Assembly (NCBI GenBank): GCA_029266575.1
Contig: JAQSWP010000006.1
Location: 1 to 51,270 of the forward strand
Length of the DNA stretch: 51,270 nucleotides
Direction: 5' to 3'
Source: Alphaproteobacteria bacterium
Lineage (GTDB): Bacteria > Pseudomonadota > Alphaproteobacteria > Reyranellales > JAQSWP01
The notes under the pieces: generated by a model
Databases searched by the model: none
Seen by the model: the letters and a program-made list of their open reading frames with translations, nothing else
What the model was told of the DNA's origin: nothing
Position numbers and translations under genes: made by a program
In this document: positions 37,064 to 45,445 of the stretch, piece after piece
How positions within the stretch are numbered: position 1 is the first letter of the stretch
Layout of the letters: each line of letters begins with the position of its first letter

Positions 37064-37380
37064 TGGCCAAGCCCGCATCGAGCAACACTCGCGCCGTTAC
37101 CGCCAATCGCCTGCGCGATGGAGCCGTCGTGTTCCGCACCGTCACCGGCGGCTGGTCGAGCCGCATCGCCGACGCCGAAACCGCCTCAAGCGAAACCGAC
37201 GCCGCCCGCCTGCTGGCGCAAGCCGAACGCGATGCCGCCACCGCCGTGGTGGTTGGCCCCTATCTGATCGACGTCGCCGAGATCGGCGGCGAATTGCGGC
37301 CGACCTCGTTGCGCGAACGTATTCGCGCCTATGGCCCGACCACGCCGATGGCGGGCGTCGAAGCCGTGCCGTATTTATAG
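37063..37380 (+). CDS. DUF2849 small protein of the sulfur operon
   Basis: A 105-residue protein of the DUF2849 family, found almost only between cysG and cysI in alphaproteobacteria. It starts at ATG 37063, overlapping the cysG stop (TGATG), with GGAGG seven bases upstream. The conserved pattern TANRLRDGAVVFRTVTGGWS (in parts), then an Ala/Glu-rich helix and PYLIDVAEIGGELRPTSLRERIRAYGPT (in parts) is present. It has no membrane helix and no cysteine. Operon position suggests a role in sulfite reduction, perhaps in the electron supply or assembly of CysI; this is inference from context only. Confidence 0.85.
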   Translation: MAKPASSNTRAVTANRLRDGAVVFRTVTGGWSSRIADAETASSETDAARLLAQAERDAATAVVVGPYLIDVAEIGGELRPTSLRERIRAYGPTTPMAGVEAVPYL

Positions 37381-37389
37381 GAAACGGTC

Positions 37390-39045
37390 ATGTACCAGTA
37401 TGACCATTTCGATCAGGAATTCGTCGATCAGCGCGTGACGCAGTTCCGCGACCAGGTGCGACGGCGCCTGACGGGCGAGTTGAGCGAGGACGAGTTCAAG
37501 CCGCTGCGGCTGACCAATGGCCTCTACCTGCAGCTCCATGCCTATATGCTGCGAGTCGCCATCCCCTATGGCACCTTGAGTGCGGTGCAGATGCGCATGC
37601 TGGCGCATATCGCCCGCCGCTACGATCGCGGCTACGGCCATTTCACCACGCGCCAGAACATCCAGTTCAACTGGATTCGGCTGGAAGACGCACCCGATGC
37701 ACTGGCCGACCTAGCCAGCGTGCAGATGCATGCGCTGCAGACTTCCGGCAACGTCATCCGTAACACCACCGCCGATCAATGGGCCGGCGTGGCGCTGGAC
37801 GAGATCGAAGACCCGCGCATCTGGTGCGAGATCATCCGCCAGTGGTCCTCGCTGCATCCCGAATTCAGCTTCCTGCCGCGCAAGTTCAAGATCGCAGTGA
37901 CCGGCTCGCCCAACGATCGCGCCGCCGTGCGCGTGCACGATATCGGCCTGCGCATGCACAAGAATGCGGCCGGCGAGATCGGCTTTGAAGTCATCGTCGG
38001 CGGTGGGCTGGGCCGCACGCCGCTGATCGGCAAGACCATCGCGCCCTTCCTGCCCAAGCAGCATCTGCTGTCCTATCTGGAAGCGATCATGCGGGTCTAC
38101 AACCAGGCTGGACGGCGCGACAACATCTACAAGGCGCGCATCAAGATCCTGGTGCATGAGATCGGCGTCGAGGAAATGCGTCGCCGGGTCGAGCTGGAAT
38201 GGGAGGGCTTGCGCGACGGCCGCCTGCAACTCGACGCCAGCGTCGTCGCCGATATCGAGCAGCGCTTCGCCCGCCCCGTATACGAGAAGCTGCCGGCCGA
38301 TTCAGCCGAAGTGGCGCTGCTGCGCTTCAAGGACAAGGCGTTCGGCCGCTGGATGCGCGCCAATGTCGTGCCGCACCTTCAGCCTGGCTACGCCATCGTC
38401 AACATCTCGCTGAAGCCCGAAGGCGAACCCCCGGGTGACGCCTCTGCTGCGCAGATGGACGCCATCGCCGATCTGGCCGACGCCCATAGCCTGGGCGAAA
38501 TCCGCGTCACCCATGCGCAGAATCTGGTGCTGCCGCATGTGAAGATCACCGACCTGCCGGCAATCTTCGCACGCCTGCAACATATCGGGCTGGCGGCCGA
38601 CAATATCGGCCAAGTCGGCGACATCATCGCCTGCCCCGGCCTCGATTTCTGCGCGCTGGCCAATGCCCGCTCGATTCCGGTGGCGCAGCGCATCAGCCGG
38701 CATTTCGCCGATGCAAAGCTCGGTGCCGAGATCGGCGACCTCCAGATCAAGATCTCCGGCTGCATCAACGCCTGCGGGCATCACCATGTCGGTCATATCG
38801 GCATTCTGGGCGTCGATAAGCACGGCGAGGAGTTCTACCAGATCACGCTTGGCGGCAGCGCCGAGAACGCCGCTTCCATCGGCACCATCGTCGGCCCCGC
38901 CGTCGCCTACGAGGACGTGGTCGGCGCCGTGGACAACATCGTTCGGACCTATCTCGACACGCGTAACGCTGACGAACGTTTCCTCGACACGGTGCGCCGT
39001 GTCGGCATTTCCCCTTTCAAGGAGCGCCTCTATGCCGCTGCTTAA
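37390..39045 (+). CDS. cysI: Siroheme-dependent sulfite (nitrite/sulfite) reductase
   Basis: Six-electron reduction of sulfite to sulfide at a coupled siroheme-4Fe4S centre. The product is 551 residues. The N-terminal ferredoxin-like half includes GHFTTRQNIQFNWIRLEDAPD (in parts) and TSGNVIRNTTADQ. The metal centre cysteines are Cys415 and Cys421 (CPGLDFC) and Cys458 and Cys462 (GCINACGHH), all in place. No flavoprotein CysJ is encoded nearby, so a ferredoxin or another donor is likely, as is usual for this type in alphaproteobacteria. A nitrite-reducing role is possible from the family alone, but flanking cysG, cysH and sulfate transport genes favour sulfite. It overlaps the DUF934 gene by 14 bases. 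Confidence 0.92.
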   Translation: MYQYDHFDQEFVDQRVTQFRDQVRRRLTGELSEDEFKPLRLTNGLYLQLHAYMLRVAIPYGTLSAVQMRMLAHIARRYDRGYGHFTTRQNIQFNWIRLEDAPDALADLASVQMHALQTSGNVIRNTTADQWAGVALDEIEDPRIWCEIIRQWSSLHPEFSFLPRKFKIAVTGSPNDRAAVRVHDIGLRMHKNAAGEIGFEVIVGGGLGRTPLIGKTIAPFLPKQHLLSYLEAIMRVYNQAGRRDNIYKARIKILVHEIGVEEMRRRVELEWEGLRDGRLQLDASVVADIEQRFARPVYEKLPADSAEVALLRFKDKAFGRWMRANVVPHLQPGYAIVNISLKPEGEPPGDASAAQMDAIADLADAHSLGEIRVTHAQNLVLPHVKITDLPAIFARLQHIGLAADNIGQVGDIIACPGLDFCALANARSIPVAQRISRHFADAKLGAEIGDLQIKISGCINACGHHHVGHIGILGVDKHGEEFYQITLGGSAENAASIGTIVGPAVAYEDVVGAVDNIVRTYLDTRNADERFLDTVRRVGISPFKERLYAAA

Positions 39046-39568
39046 GAACGGACGCATTTCGGAAGAGTCCTGGCAACCGGTCGGCGACGAGGCGCCGCTG
39101 CCCTCGGATGGCGCCATCGTCATCAGCTTCGCCCGCTTCAAAGCCGAACCCGACCGGTTGGCCGGACGCAATGCCGCGCTGGGCGTGCGGCTGAAGAACA
39201 CCGACGACGTGCGGGCGCTGGCCGACCATGTCGGAAGGCTGGGCCTGATCGTGCTGGAGTTCCCCAAATATACCGACGGTCGGGCCTATTCGCAGGCCCG
39301 CATCCTGCGCGAGGAGCTTGGCTATACGGGTGAATTGCGCGCCGCAGGCAACGTGCTGCTCGACCAATTGCTGTTCATGCAGCGTTGCGGCTTCGACGCT
39401 TTCGAGCTGGCGCGGCCGGATGCGGAACTGGTCTGGCGCAAGGCGGTGTCCACCTTCGCCGTTTTCCATCAGCCGACCGGCGATGGCCGCGCCACCATTC
39501 TCGAGCAGCGTCGCAATGCCCTGTTCGAGCAGCGCGCGCAGGCCACCTGGTCCGGCACCGCGGGCTAG
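39032..39568 (+). CDS. DUF934 protein of the sulfur operon
   Basis: A 178-residue protein of the DUF934 family, a regular companion of CysI and CysH in alpha- and betaproteobacteria. It starts at ATG 39032 within the end of cysI, eight bases after AAGGAG. Recognised segments are GVRLKNTDDVRALADHVGRLGLIVLEFPKYTDGRAYSQARILREELGYTGELRAAGNVLLDQLLFMQRCGFDAFEL, read in parts. No metal-binding motif is apparent. The overlapping position suggests coupled production with the reductase; a role as a sulfite reductase partner is inferred, not shown. Confidence 0.88.
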   Translation: MPLLKNGRISEESWQPVGDEAPLPSDGAIVISFARFKAEPDRLAGRNAALGVRLKNTDDVRALADHVGRLGLIVLEFPKYTDGRAYSQARILREELGYTGELRAAGNVLLDQLLFMQRCGFDAFELARPDAELVWRKAVSTFAVFHQPTGDGRATILEQRRNALFEQRAQATWSGTAG

Positions 39569-39570
39569 CG

Positions 39571-40278
39571 ATGGGTCTTTCCCTTCCCTTAGCCGACGGT
39601 GTCGAGTGGCAGAGCTTCTCCTCGCATGCCGAGGAGATGAGCACCCGCCTGCTGCTGGAGGATGCCATCCATGGCTTCTTCCACAACGACATCGCGCTGG
39701 TCTCGTCCTTCGGCGCGGAAGCCGCTGTGCTGCTGCATCTGGTGGCGCAGATCGACCGCAGCGTGCCGGTGATCTTCCTCGATACCGGCAAGCTGTTCGG
39801 CGAGACCCTGCGCTATCGCGATGCGCTGATCGCGCGCCTGCGCCTGAGCGATGTGCGCAACATCGCGCCCGAAGCTTCGGCTCTGACGCTGTATGATCCC
39901 GACGGCATGCTGTTCCGGCACGATCCGGACGCCTGCTGCCGGCTGCGCAAGGTCGAGCCGCTGGAGCGGGCCTTGGGCGGCTTTTCCGCCTGGATCAACG
40001 GGCGCAAGCGTTTCCAGGGCGGGCTGCGCAACGACATCGCCGTGGTCGAGGAAAGCGCCGGCCGCATCAAGTTCAATCCGCTGGCGTCTTGGTCGCAGCG
40101 CGAGATCGATTCCTATTTCTCCGCCTACGATCTGCCGCATCACCCGCTGCAAGCGCAGGGCTATCGCTCGATCGGCTGCATGCCCTGTTCCTCGCCAGTC
40201 GCGGCCGGAGAGGATGCGCGCGCCGGACGCTGGCGCGGGCGGCTCAAAACCGAGTGCGGCATCCATCTCGCGCACTGA
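39571..40278 (+). CDS. cysH: Adenylyl-sulfate/phosphoadenylyl-sulfate reductase
   Basis: Reduces activated sulfate to sulfite with thioredoxin or glutathione. The product is 235 residues. It has the N-terminal SSFGAEAAVLLHL nucleotide site, VIFLDTGKLFGETLRYRD and the catalytic C-terminal motif ECGIH with Cys229. It also has CCRLRKVEPL (Cys122 and Cys123) and CMPC (Cys203 and Cys206), the four ligands of a 4Fe-4S cluster that marks the APS-using form; E. coli-type PAPS reductase lacks them. So APS is the likely substrate. The ATG at 39571 lies two bases after the DUF934 stop. ATP sulfurylase genes (cysD, cysN) are not in the window. Confidence 0.93.
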   Translation: MGLSLPLADGVEWQSFSSHAEEMSTRLLLEDAIHGFFHNDIALVSSFGAEAAVLLHLVAQIDRSVPVIFLDTGKLFGETLRYRDALIARLRLSDVRNIAPEASALTLYDPDGMLFRHDPDACCRLRKVEPLERALGGFSAWINGRKRFQGGLRNDIAVVEESAGRIKFNPLASWSQREIDSYFSAYDLPHHPLQAQGYRSIGCMPCSSPVAAGEDARAGRWRGRLKTECGIHLAH

Positions 40279-40299
40279 TCGCCGCGCTTCGGAGTTCCC

Positions 40300-41403
40300 A
40301 TGAGTATCGATCTGACCGGCATTTCCAAGCGCTTCGGCGCCTTCACCGCGCTCGACGGCATCGATCTGCGCATCGGCTCGGGCGAGCTGATCGCGCTGCT
40401 CGGTCCCTCCGGCTCGGGCAAGACCACCTTGCTGCGCATCATCGCCGGGCTGGAATGGCCCGACAGCGGCGACGTTAAGCTCGACGGCGAAAGCACGGTC
40501 GAGCATTCGGTGCGCGAGCGGCAGATCGGCTTCGTGTTCCAGCATTACGCGCTGTTCCGCCACATGACCGTGTTCGAGAACGTCGCTTTCGGCCTGCGCG
40601 TGCGCCCGCGCCGCGAGCGGCCGGCGGAAGCGGAGATCGTCGAGCGGGTGCAGCGCCTGCTCGATCTGGTGCAGCTGGGCGGGTTGGCACAGCGCTATCC
40701 CTCGCAGCTTTCCGGCGGCCAGCGCCAGCGCGTGGCCTTGGCCCGGGCGCTGGCGATCGATCCTCGGGTGCTGCTGCTGGACGAGCCGTTCGGTGCGCTC
40801 GATGCCAAGGTGCGCAAGGATCTGCGCCGCTGGCTGCGCCGCCTGCACGATCAGCTCGGCACCACCACTGTCTTCGTCACCCACGACCAGGAAGAAGCGC
40901 TGGAGCTGGCCGATCGCGTTGTGGTGATGGGCCAGGGTCGCATCGAGCAGACCGGCTCTCCCGCCTCCGTCTATGGACAGCCCAGCAATCCCTTCGTCTA
41001 CAAGTTCCTCGGCAACGTGAACGAGATTGCCGGCCGCATCGAAGGCGGCAAGGTCGTGTCGCCTGCCATCGAGGTCGATGCGCTGGAGAACGAGGACGAT
41101 ATCGCAGGCGACGTGGCGCTGTTCGTGCGCCCGCATGACGTTCGCCTGGCGCCCGATCCGCAAGGGCCGGCCACGGTGCGCTTCATCGGCGTCGCCGGGC
41201 CGTTCGTGAGAGTCGAGGTGCTGTTCGACGATCAGGCGCTGCTCCTGGAAGCGGAAATCCCGCGCGAGGATTTCGCCGACCTGTCGCTGGCGGTGGGCGA
41301 GCGGGTGCGCCCGCGGTTCCGCCGCGCCCGTCTCTTCGCCCGCCAGCCGGGCCAGTTCGATCTCAACCCCGAGCAGGTCTCGCTGCTCTCATCCAATCTC
41401 TAG
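40300..41403 (+). CDS. cysA: Sulfate/thiosulfate ABC importer ATPase
   Basis: Energises sulfate import through CysT and CysW. The product is 367 residues. Walker [10 protein letters not shown] is at 35-43, then [24 protein letters not shown], signature [19 protein letters not shown], Walker [16 protein letters not shown] and the switch [12 protein letters not shown]. The C-terminal regulatory TOBE-type region (about 240-360) contains [13 protein letters not shown], as in CysA. Unusually for the order in enterobacteria, the ATPase gene comes before the binding protein and permeases. It begins 21 bases after cysH, within the same operon. Confidence 0.94.
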   Translation: MSIDLTGISKRFGAFTALDGIDLRIGSGELIALLGPSGSGKTTLLRIIAGLEWPDSGDVKLDGESTVEHSVRERQIGFVFQHYALFRHMTVFENVAFGLRVRPRRERPAEAEIVERVQRLLDLVQLGGLAQRYPSQLSGGQRQRVALARALAIDPRVLLLDEPFGALDAKVRKDLRRWLRRLHDQLGTTTVFVTHDQEEALELADRVVVMGQGRIEQTGSPASVYGQPSNPFVYKFLGNVNEIAGRIEGGKVVSPAIEVDALENEDDIAGDVALFVRPHDVRLAPDPQGPATVRFIGVAGPFVRVEVLFDDQALLLEAEIPREDFADLSLAVGERVRPRFRRARLFARQPGQFDLNPEQVSLLSSNL

Positions 41404-41424
41404 TTCGTCCACGGAGTCCATAAA

Positions 41425-42444
41425 ATGCATCGCAGACAGTTTCTCGCCACTCTGGCCGGCAGCGCCGCCCTGATCGCCGCGCCTTTTGGCGTGGCGAACG
41501 CCCAGCAGGCGCCGGGGGAAATCCTCAACGTCTCCTACGACATCGCGCGCGAATTGTTCGCCGCCATCAATCCGGTGTTCGAAGACTACTGGAAGAAGAA
41601 AGGCAATGCGGCGGTGTCGGTGAAGCAGTCGCATGCCGGCACCTCGCGCCAGGCCCGCGCCATTCTCGAAGGCCTGCAGGCCGACGTCGTGACCTTCAAC
41701 CAGGTGCCCGACATCGACGTGCTGGCCAAGAGCGGTCTGCTGCCTGCCGACTGGCAGAAGAAATTCCCCAACAACGCTTCGCCCTACTACTCGCTGCCGG
41801 CCTTCCTGGTGCGCAAGGGCAACCCCAAGAACGTCAAGGACTGGCCCGACCTGGCGCGCGACGACGTCAAGCTGGTGTTCCCCAATCCCAAGACTTCGGG
41901 CAATGCGCGCTACACCTACCTGGCGGGCTATGCCGACGCGCTGGCCAAGAACGGCAACGACCAGGAAAAGGCCAAGGCTTACGCCAAGAAGATGCTGGGC
42001 AACGTGGCCGTGTTCGACACTGGCGGCCGCGGCTCGACTACGACCTTCGTCGAGCGCCAGATTGGCGACGTCTTGATCACCTTCGAGGCGGAAGTCTTCT
42101 CGATCCGCCGCGAATACGGCGAGGACAAGTTCGACGTGGTGATCCCGCCCGCTAGCCTGCTGGCCGAGTTCCCGGTAGCCGTGGTCGAGAAGGTCGCGAC
42201 GCGGCGCGGCTCGACCAAGATCGCGCAAGCCTATCTCGAATTCCTCTACAGCGAGGACGCGCAGGAGATCGTGGCCAAGAGCTTCCATCGCGTGAACAAC
42301 GAGAAGGTGAAGGCGAAATACGCCAGCCAGTTCCCCAATGTGAAGCTCTACACCGTCGAGCAGGTGTTCGGCGGCTGGGACAAGGCAACCAGGGATCATT
42401 TCGCCGAGGGCGCGATCCTCGACCAGGTGTTCGTCAAGCGCTGA
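41425..42444 (+). CDS. sbp: Periplasmic sulfate-binding protein
   Basis: Captures sulfate (or thiosulfate) for the CysTWA importer. The product is 339 residues. The signal peptide has two arginines (HRRQFLATLAGSAALIAAPFG, in parts) and ends around ANAQ, so Tat export is possible. Family motifs are LNVSYDIARELFAAINPVF, KQSHAGTSRQARAILEG, ADVVTFNQVPDIDVLA, NPKTSGNARYTYLAGYA and GGRGSTTTFVERQIGDVLITFEAE (in parts). These are the sulfate-contacting loops of Sbp/CysP. It lies between cysA and cysT. Confidence 0.93.
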   Translation: MHRRQFLATLAGSAALIAAPFGVANAQQAPGEILNVSYDIARELFAAINPVFEDYWKKKGNAAVSVKQSHAGTSRQARAILEGLQADVVTFNQVPDIDVLAKSGLLPADWQKKFPNNASPYYSLPAFLVRKGNPKNVKDWPDLARDDVKLVFPNPKTSGNARYTYLAGYADALAKNGNDQEKAKAYAKKMLGNVAVFDTGGRGSTTTFVERQIGDVLITFEAEVFSIRREYGEDKFDVVIPPASLLAEFPVAVVEKVATRRGSTKIAQAYLEFLYSEDAQEIVAKSFHRVNNEKVKAKYASQFPNVKLYTVEQVFGGWDKATRDHFAEGAILDQVFVKR

Positions 42445-42520
42445 GCTTGGCATCGTTGCGGCGGCCGGCGGTGGCATTGGCATCGCCGGCCTTTCTCGTC
42501 TGGAAGTGGATCGTTTGAAA

Positions 42521-43360
42521 ATGGCAGGCGCGCTGACCGCCCGCCGGGTGTTGCCCGGTTTCGGCCCCACCATGGGGCTGACCTTGTTCTATCTGTCGCT
42601 GGTGGTGCTGCTGCCGATCGTGGCGCTGGCGCTGAAGACCGGCGAGATCGGCCTGGCGCGCTATCTCGACATCATCACCGGCCCGCGCGTGCTGGCCTCT
42701 TTCCGCGTCACCGTCACCGCCGCCCTGCTGGCCACCGCCATCAACGCCGGAATCGGTCTGCTGCTGGCGTGGAACCTGGTGCGGTACGATTTTCCCGGCA
42801 AGCGGCTGCTCGATGCGCTGATCGACCTGCCTTTCGCTTTGCCCACCGCCGTGGCCGGAATCGCGCTGACCGCTCTGTTCGCGCCCAATGGCTGGTTCGG
42901 CGCGCCGCTTGCTGCCATGGGCATCAAGATCGCCTATACGCCGCTTGGCATCGCCATCGCCATGGCCTTCACCTCCCTGCCCTTCGTGGTGCGCACCGTG
43001 CAGCCGGTGCTGGAGGACGTGCGGCCGGAAGTCGAGGAAGCGGCGGCGTCGCGGGGCGCCCGCGCCTGGCAGATTTTCAGGAAAGTGATCTTCCCCACTA
43101 TCCTGCCGGCCTTCATCGCCGGCTGCACCCTGGCCTTCGCGCGCTGCCTGGGCGAATTCGGCGCCGTGATCTTCATCGCCGGCAATCTGCCCGAGCAGAC
43201 CGAGATCGCAGCCCTGCTGATCTTCATCCGGCTGGAGGAATACGACTACCCCGCCGCCGCCGCCATCGCCTCGACCGTGCTGGTCGCCGCCCTGGTCGTG
43301 CTGCTGCTGGCCAACTGGCTGCAGGCGCGCAGCCAGCGCCATAGCGAGAAAACGCCATGA
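42521..43360 (+). CDS. cysT: Sulfate ABC permease CysT (CysU)
   Basis: Inner-membrane permease half of the sulfate importer, about 279 residues with six helices. Typical features are PGFGPTMGLTLFYLSLVVLLPIVAL at the first helix (in parts), the AWNLVRYDFPGKRLLDALIDLPFALPTAVAGIAL segment (in parts) and the EAA loop EEAAASRGARAWQIFRKVIFP. The start is ambiguous: ATG 42521, TTG 42515 and GTG 42506 are in frame; ATG 42521 is used. The 76 bases before it are unusually long for this operon. The stop overlaps the cysW ATG by four bases (ATGA). Confidence 0.92.
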   Translation: MAGALTARRVLPGFGPTMGLTLFYLSLVVLLPIVALALKTGEIGLARYLDIITGPRVLASFRVTVTAALLATAINAGIGLLLAWNLVRYDFPGKRLLDALIDLPFALPTAVAGIALTALFAPNGWFGAPLAAMGIKIAYTPLGIAIAMAFTSLPFVVRTVQPVLEDVRPEVEEAAASRGARAWQIFRKVIFPTILPAFIAGCTLAFARCLGEFGAVIFIAGNLPEQTEIAALLIFIRLEEYDYPAAAAIASTVLVAALVVLLLANWLQARSQRHSEKTP

Positions 43361-44217
43361 GCGCGGCGGAAGACAGACTGCCGCCGCTGCGCCGCAGCTC
43401 CGGCAGCGTCGGGCGCATCGCGCTGATCGTGCTCGGCATCGTACTGGCGCTGCTGCTGCTGGTGGCGCCGCTGGCGGTGATCTTCGCCGAGGCTTTCAGC
43501 AAGGGCGTCGCCTATTACGCCCGCAACATTGTCCAGGCCGACACGCTGCACGCCATCTGGCTGACGGTGCTGACTGCGATCGTGGTGGTGCCGGTCAATA
43601 TTGGCTTCGGCATCGCCGCCGCCTGGGCGGTGACCAAGTTCCGCTTTCCCGGCAAGAAGCTGCTAATCGCGCTGATCGAACTGCCGTTCTCCGTCTCGCC
43701 CATCGTCGCCGGCGTCATCTACATCCTGCTCTATGGCGCCAACGGCTTGCTGGGACCGCTGCTGGCCGACCACGACATCCGCCTGATGTTCGCCGTGCCC
43801 GGCATTTTCCTGGTGTCGCTGTTCGTCACCTCCCCGTTCGTGGCGCGCGAGATCATCCCGCTGATGCAGAGCCAGGGCAGCGACGACGAGGAAGCCGCCA
43901 CCAGCCTCGGTGCCGGCTTTTGGCAGACTTTCTTCCGCGTGACGCTACCCAACATCAAATGGGCGCTGCTCTATGGCGCCGTGCTGTGCAATGCCCGCGT
44001 CATGGGCGAGTTCGGCGCCGTGTCGGTGGTGTCGGGCAATGTCCGCGGCGAGACCAACACCTTGCCGCTGCATATCGAGCTGCTCTATCACGACTACAAC
44101 GCCGTCGGCGCCTTCGCCGCGGCTACAACGCTCACCGTGCTGGCGCTGGTCACGCTTGGCATCAAGACCCTGATCGAAGCCAAAGGCGGCGGCGATCCGC
44201 ATCGACCCCGGCACTGA
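43357..44217 (+). CDS. cysW: Sulfate ABC permease CysW
   Basis: Second inner-membrane permease half of the sulfate importer, 286 residues and about six helices. It has AVIFAEAFSKGVAYY, ELPFSVSPIVAGVIYILLYGANG (in parts), the EAA loop EEAATSLGAGFWQTFFRVTLPNIKWALLYG (in parts) and the CysW-specific RVMGEFGAVSVVSGNVRGETNTLPLHIELLYHDYN (in parts). The ATG at 43357 overlaps the cysT stop. It ends the sulfur operon as far as can be seen; no intrinsic terminator follows before the next gene 34 bases on. Confidence 0.94.
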   Translation: MSAAEDRLPPLRRSSGSVGRIALIVLGIVLALLLLVAPLAVIFAEAFSKGVAYYARNIVQADTLHAIWLTVLTAIVVVPVNIGFGIAAAWAVTKFRFPGKKLLIALIELPFSVSPIVAGVIYILLYGANGLLGPLLADHDIRLMFAVPGIFLVSLFVTSPFVAREIIPLMQSQGSDDEEAATSLGAGFWQTFFRVTLPNIKWALLYGAVLCNARVMGEFGAVSVVSGNVRGETNTLPLHIELLYHDYNAVGAFAAATTLTVLALVTLGIKTLIEAKGGGDPHRPRH

Positions 44218-44233
44218 GACCTCGCATAATGCG

Positions 44234-44247
44234 CCCCTCACGAGGGG
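44234..44247 (+). promoter_or_regulatory. Hairpin covering the ribosome-binding site of the ketopantoate-reductase-family gene
   Basis: CCCCT and AGGGG form a five-base-pair stem around CACG, ending four bases before the ATG at 44252. The 3' strand is the only purine-rich Shine-Dalgarno candidate (GAGGGG), so initiation may depend on melting or on coupling with cysW translation. Confidence 0.4.
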
Positions 44248-44251
44248 TAGA

Positions 44252-45232
44252 ATGAAAATCTGCATTTTCGGCGCCGGCGCGGTCGGCAGTTTCCTGGCGG
44301 CGCGGCTGGCGCAGTCCGGTAAACAGGTCAGCGTCATCGTGCGCGGTCCGCACCTGGCGGCGATTCAGAAGGACGGGTTGACGCTGCAGGCCAAGGACGG
44401 CGACATCACCGTTCGCCTGCCGGCTTCCGACAATCCTGCCGAACTCGGGCCGCAGGATTTGGTCATCGTCTCGGCCAAGACGCCGTCTTTGCCGCAAGTG
44501 GCGCAGGGCATCGCGCCGCTCTTACACGCCGACACGACCGTCGCCTTCGCCATCAATGGCGTGTTCTGGTTCTACGGCGATGGCTTCAAGCCCAACGGCA
44601 TCGCCCCCGACACCGCGCGGCTGGACCGCGACGGCAGCCTGCACAGGCTGATCGGCGTCGAGCGCTCGTTGGGCATTATCGTGCGTTCTTCCAACGAAGT
44701 CGTGGCGCCCGGCGTGGTGCGCAACGAGAGCGCCAATAACGGCTTCACAATCGGCGAAGCCACGCCCGGCCGTGCCACCGATCGCACGCCGGCTTTGGCC
44801 GCCGCGCTCGATGGCAGCGGCTTCATCATCAAGGCCTTGAGCGATATCCGCCACGACATGTGGGCCAAGCTGGTGCGCAACTCGGCCAGCTCGCCGCTGT
44901 GCTCGCTGACTGGCTCGGATGTGGCCACCGCCTATAACGACAAGGCGATCGGCGAACTTGCGATGGCGCTGATGCGCGAAACCGCATCCATCGCCCAAGC
45001 TCATGGTTTCCCCGATCTGCTGCCCGATCCCGGCGAAGCGTTGCGCATGGGCCTGAACCTGCACCACAAGCCCTCGATGCTGCAGGACCTCGAGCGCGGC
45101 CGCGCCATGGAGATCGACAGCCAACTCGCCATCCTGCAGGACCTGGCGCGTCAGGCGAAGATCGCCACGCCGGTGCTGGACACGCTGCTGCCGATGCTGG
45201 TGATGCGGGCGAAGACGGCCGGCTGTTATTGA
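44252..45232 (+). CDS. 2-dehydropantoate 2-reductase (ApbA/PanE) family protein
   Basis: NADPH-dependent ketoacid reductase family member, 326 residues. It has the dinucleotide loop IFGAGAVGSFLAARLA at residues 5-20, DLVIVSAKTPSLPQVA and the C-terminal helical domain with DMWAKLVRNSASSPLCSLTGSD and DLERGRAMEIDSQLAILQDLARQ (in parts). Residues expected for ketopantoate binding (Lys in WAKLVRN and Asn following) are in place. However, alphaproteobacteria often have several paralogs of this family and no other pantothenate gene is near, so the substrate is uncertain. It starts 34 bases after cysW. Confidence 0.85.
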   Translation: MKICIFGAGAVGSFLAARLAQSGKQVSVIVRGPHLAAIQKDGLTLQAKDGDITVRLPASDNPAELGPQDLVIVSAKTPSLPQVAQGIAPLLHADTTVAFAINGVFWFYGDGFKPNGIAPDTARLDRDGSLHRLIGVERSLGIIVRSSNEVVAPGVVRNESANNGFTIGEATPGRATDRTPALAAALDGSGFIIKALSDIRHDMWAKLVRNSASSPLCSLTGSDVATAYNDKAIGELAMALMRETASIAQAHGFPDLLPDPGEALRMGLNLHHKPSMLQDLERGRAMEIDSQLAILQDLARQAKIATPVLDTLLPMLVMRAKTAGCY

Positions 45233-45240
45233 GAAGAGCT

Positions 45241-45314
45241 TGGAGCGGGTAGAGGGAATCGAACCCTCACGATCAGCTTGGGAAGCTGACAGGCTACCAC
45301 TACATCATACCCGC
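45241..45314 (-). tRNA. tRNA-Gly (anticodon CCC)
   Basis: Read on the minus strand from 45314: acceptor stem GCGGGTA pairing with TACCCGC, D-loop AGTGGTAG, anticodon stem TCAGC/GCTGA with loop TTCCCAA (anticodon CCC), T-arm AGGG-TTCGATT-CCCT, discriminator T and an encoded CCA (45243-45241). It reads GGG glycine codons. The D-stem has a mismatch at 11-24, which I believe is usual for this isoacceptor in alphaproteobacteria. Confidence 0.95.
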
Positions 45315-45340
45315 CCGGGTGCGACCGCTAGCCGGCGCCG

Positions 45341-45368
45341 ATTATAGGCGGCGGCTCTTTGGCCGCAA
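45341..45368 (-). promoter_or_regulatory. Promoter of tRNA-Gly
   Basis: On the minus strand TTGCGG (45368-45363) and TATAAT (45346-45341) are 16 bases apart, with a perfect -10. The expected start is about 20 bases before the tRNA 5' end. Confidence 0.7.
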
Positions 45369-45445
45369 GACTTAGGCGCATTTCACCGTTCTGGCCCCAG
45401 CCTTGCATCCTGTAGAATAACGCCACGTTTGCTATTGGGGGCTTT

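Noticed and set aside
42447-42520. Possible 23-residue frame between sbp and cysT starting at TTG
   Set aside because: No ribosome site of its own and no sign of conservation; could equally be spacer DNA.
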